A stretch of DNA of 64,000 nucleotides from Enoplolaimus lenunculus. Its lineage: Eukaryota; Nematoda; Enoplea; Enoplida; Thoracostomopsidae. The stretch is from positions 558,001 through 622,000 of the forward strand of contig JASANG010002792.1 of the NCBI GenBank assembly GCA_030248215.1, in the 5' to 3' direction. Below, piece by piece: positions 63,824-64,000 of this stretch (position 1 is its first letter; each line of letters begins with the position of its first letter). A program made the translations under genes and the position numbers. Under the pieces are notes generated by a model. The model saw nothing but the letters and a program-made list of their open reading frames with translations. It was not told where the DNA came from and made no database searches.

Positions 63824-63896
63824 GGCCGCGTGGTGTAATGGGTAGCGCGCTTGACTCGCGCGCGAGAGTTCCGAGGTTCGATTCCCGGCGTGGCCA
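63824..63896 (+). tRNA. tRNA-like gene or pseudogene, canonical layout gives anticodon CGC
   Basis: 73 nt. The acceptor stem GGCCGCG pairs with CGTGGCC (one G-T pair) and A follows as discriminator. The D-stem GTGT/GCGC has loop AATGGGTA. Canonical numbering puts CTCGCGC in the anticodon loop (anticodon CGC at 63857-63859, Ala codon GCG). The T-loop is TTCGATT. However, the last anticodon-stem pair is A-G, the T-stem CGAGG/CCCGG has two mismatches, and the G3-U70 pair of alanine tRNAs is absent. It is probably a tRNA pseudogene or tRNA-derived repeat. Confidence 0.5.
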
Positions 63897-64000
63897 TATG
63901 TCTCGGAGAAATTTAGGGGGAAAACCATGTATATTTACAGTACTTCGAGGAAAGGGGTAGTCCCGACCATGCAGTTCCGACATCAACTTTTATAATTCAA

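Overview
The window is eukaryotic nuclear DNA from an invertebrate, most likely a nematode that is not close to Caenorhabditis. AT-rich sequence, spliced genes with GT-AG introns of 30 bp to over 3 kb, and many transposon remnants all point to an animal genome. The nematode call rests on two signs. One is a phosphoethanolamine methyltransferase whose exons follow the nematode PMT-1 protein, including its C-terminal part. The other is many runs of degenerate GCCTAA, the complement of the nematode telomere unit TTAGGC. An enoplean lineage is possible but is only inference.

Four host genes were rebuilt exon by exon. (1) Rpt6/PSMC5, a 26S proteasome ATPase, + strand, 5631-13830, 12 exons, 404 aa, with one GC-AG intron. 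(2) Mitochondrial ribosomal protein L11, - strand, 22430-17880, 5 exons, 198 aa. (3) A TBC1D8/9-type Rab GTPase-activating protein, + strand, 23808-39786, 28 exons, 1414 aa, with two GRAM domains, a TBC domain and an EF-hand-like loop. (4) PMT-1, + strand, from 60053 past the right edge. MRPL11 and the TBC gene lie head to head about 1.4 kb apart. The four genes share no pathway; they are ordinary housekeeping or trafficking genes.

Between TBC1D9 and PMT-1 sits a LINE with both frames open (40693-45999). ORF2 has an APE-type endonuclease, a reverse transcriptase and a C-terminal CCHC motif. ORF1 has a CCHC knuckle and a glutamine-rich stretch. Its C-terminal third (about residues 392-552) reads as a NADAR/YbiA-like ADP-ribose-processing domain. 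This is the most unusual thing in the window.

The rest is accessory sequence: a family of roughly 280-430 bp hAT-type MITEs (CAGGGTGCAACCGGAATT ends, 8-bp target duplications); another MITE family that carries telomere-like hexamers between its ends; foldback elements; several minisatellites; tRNA-like modules; a degraded LINE inside an Rpt6 intron; and two strongly biased low-complexity blocks that may be assembly artefacts. From 46.0 to 60.0 kb no host gene was recognised.
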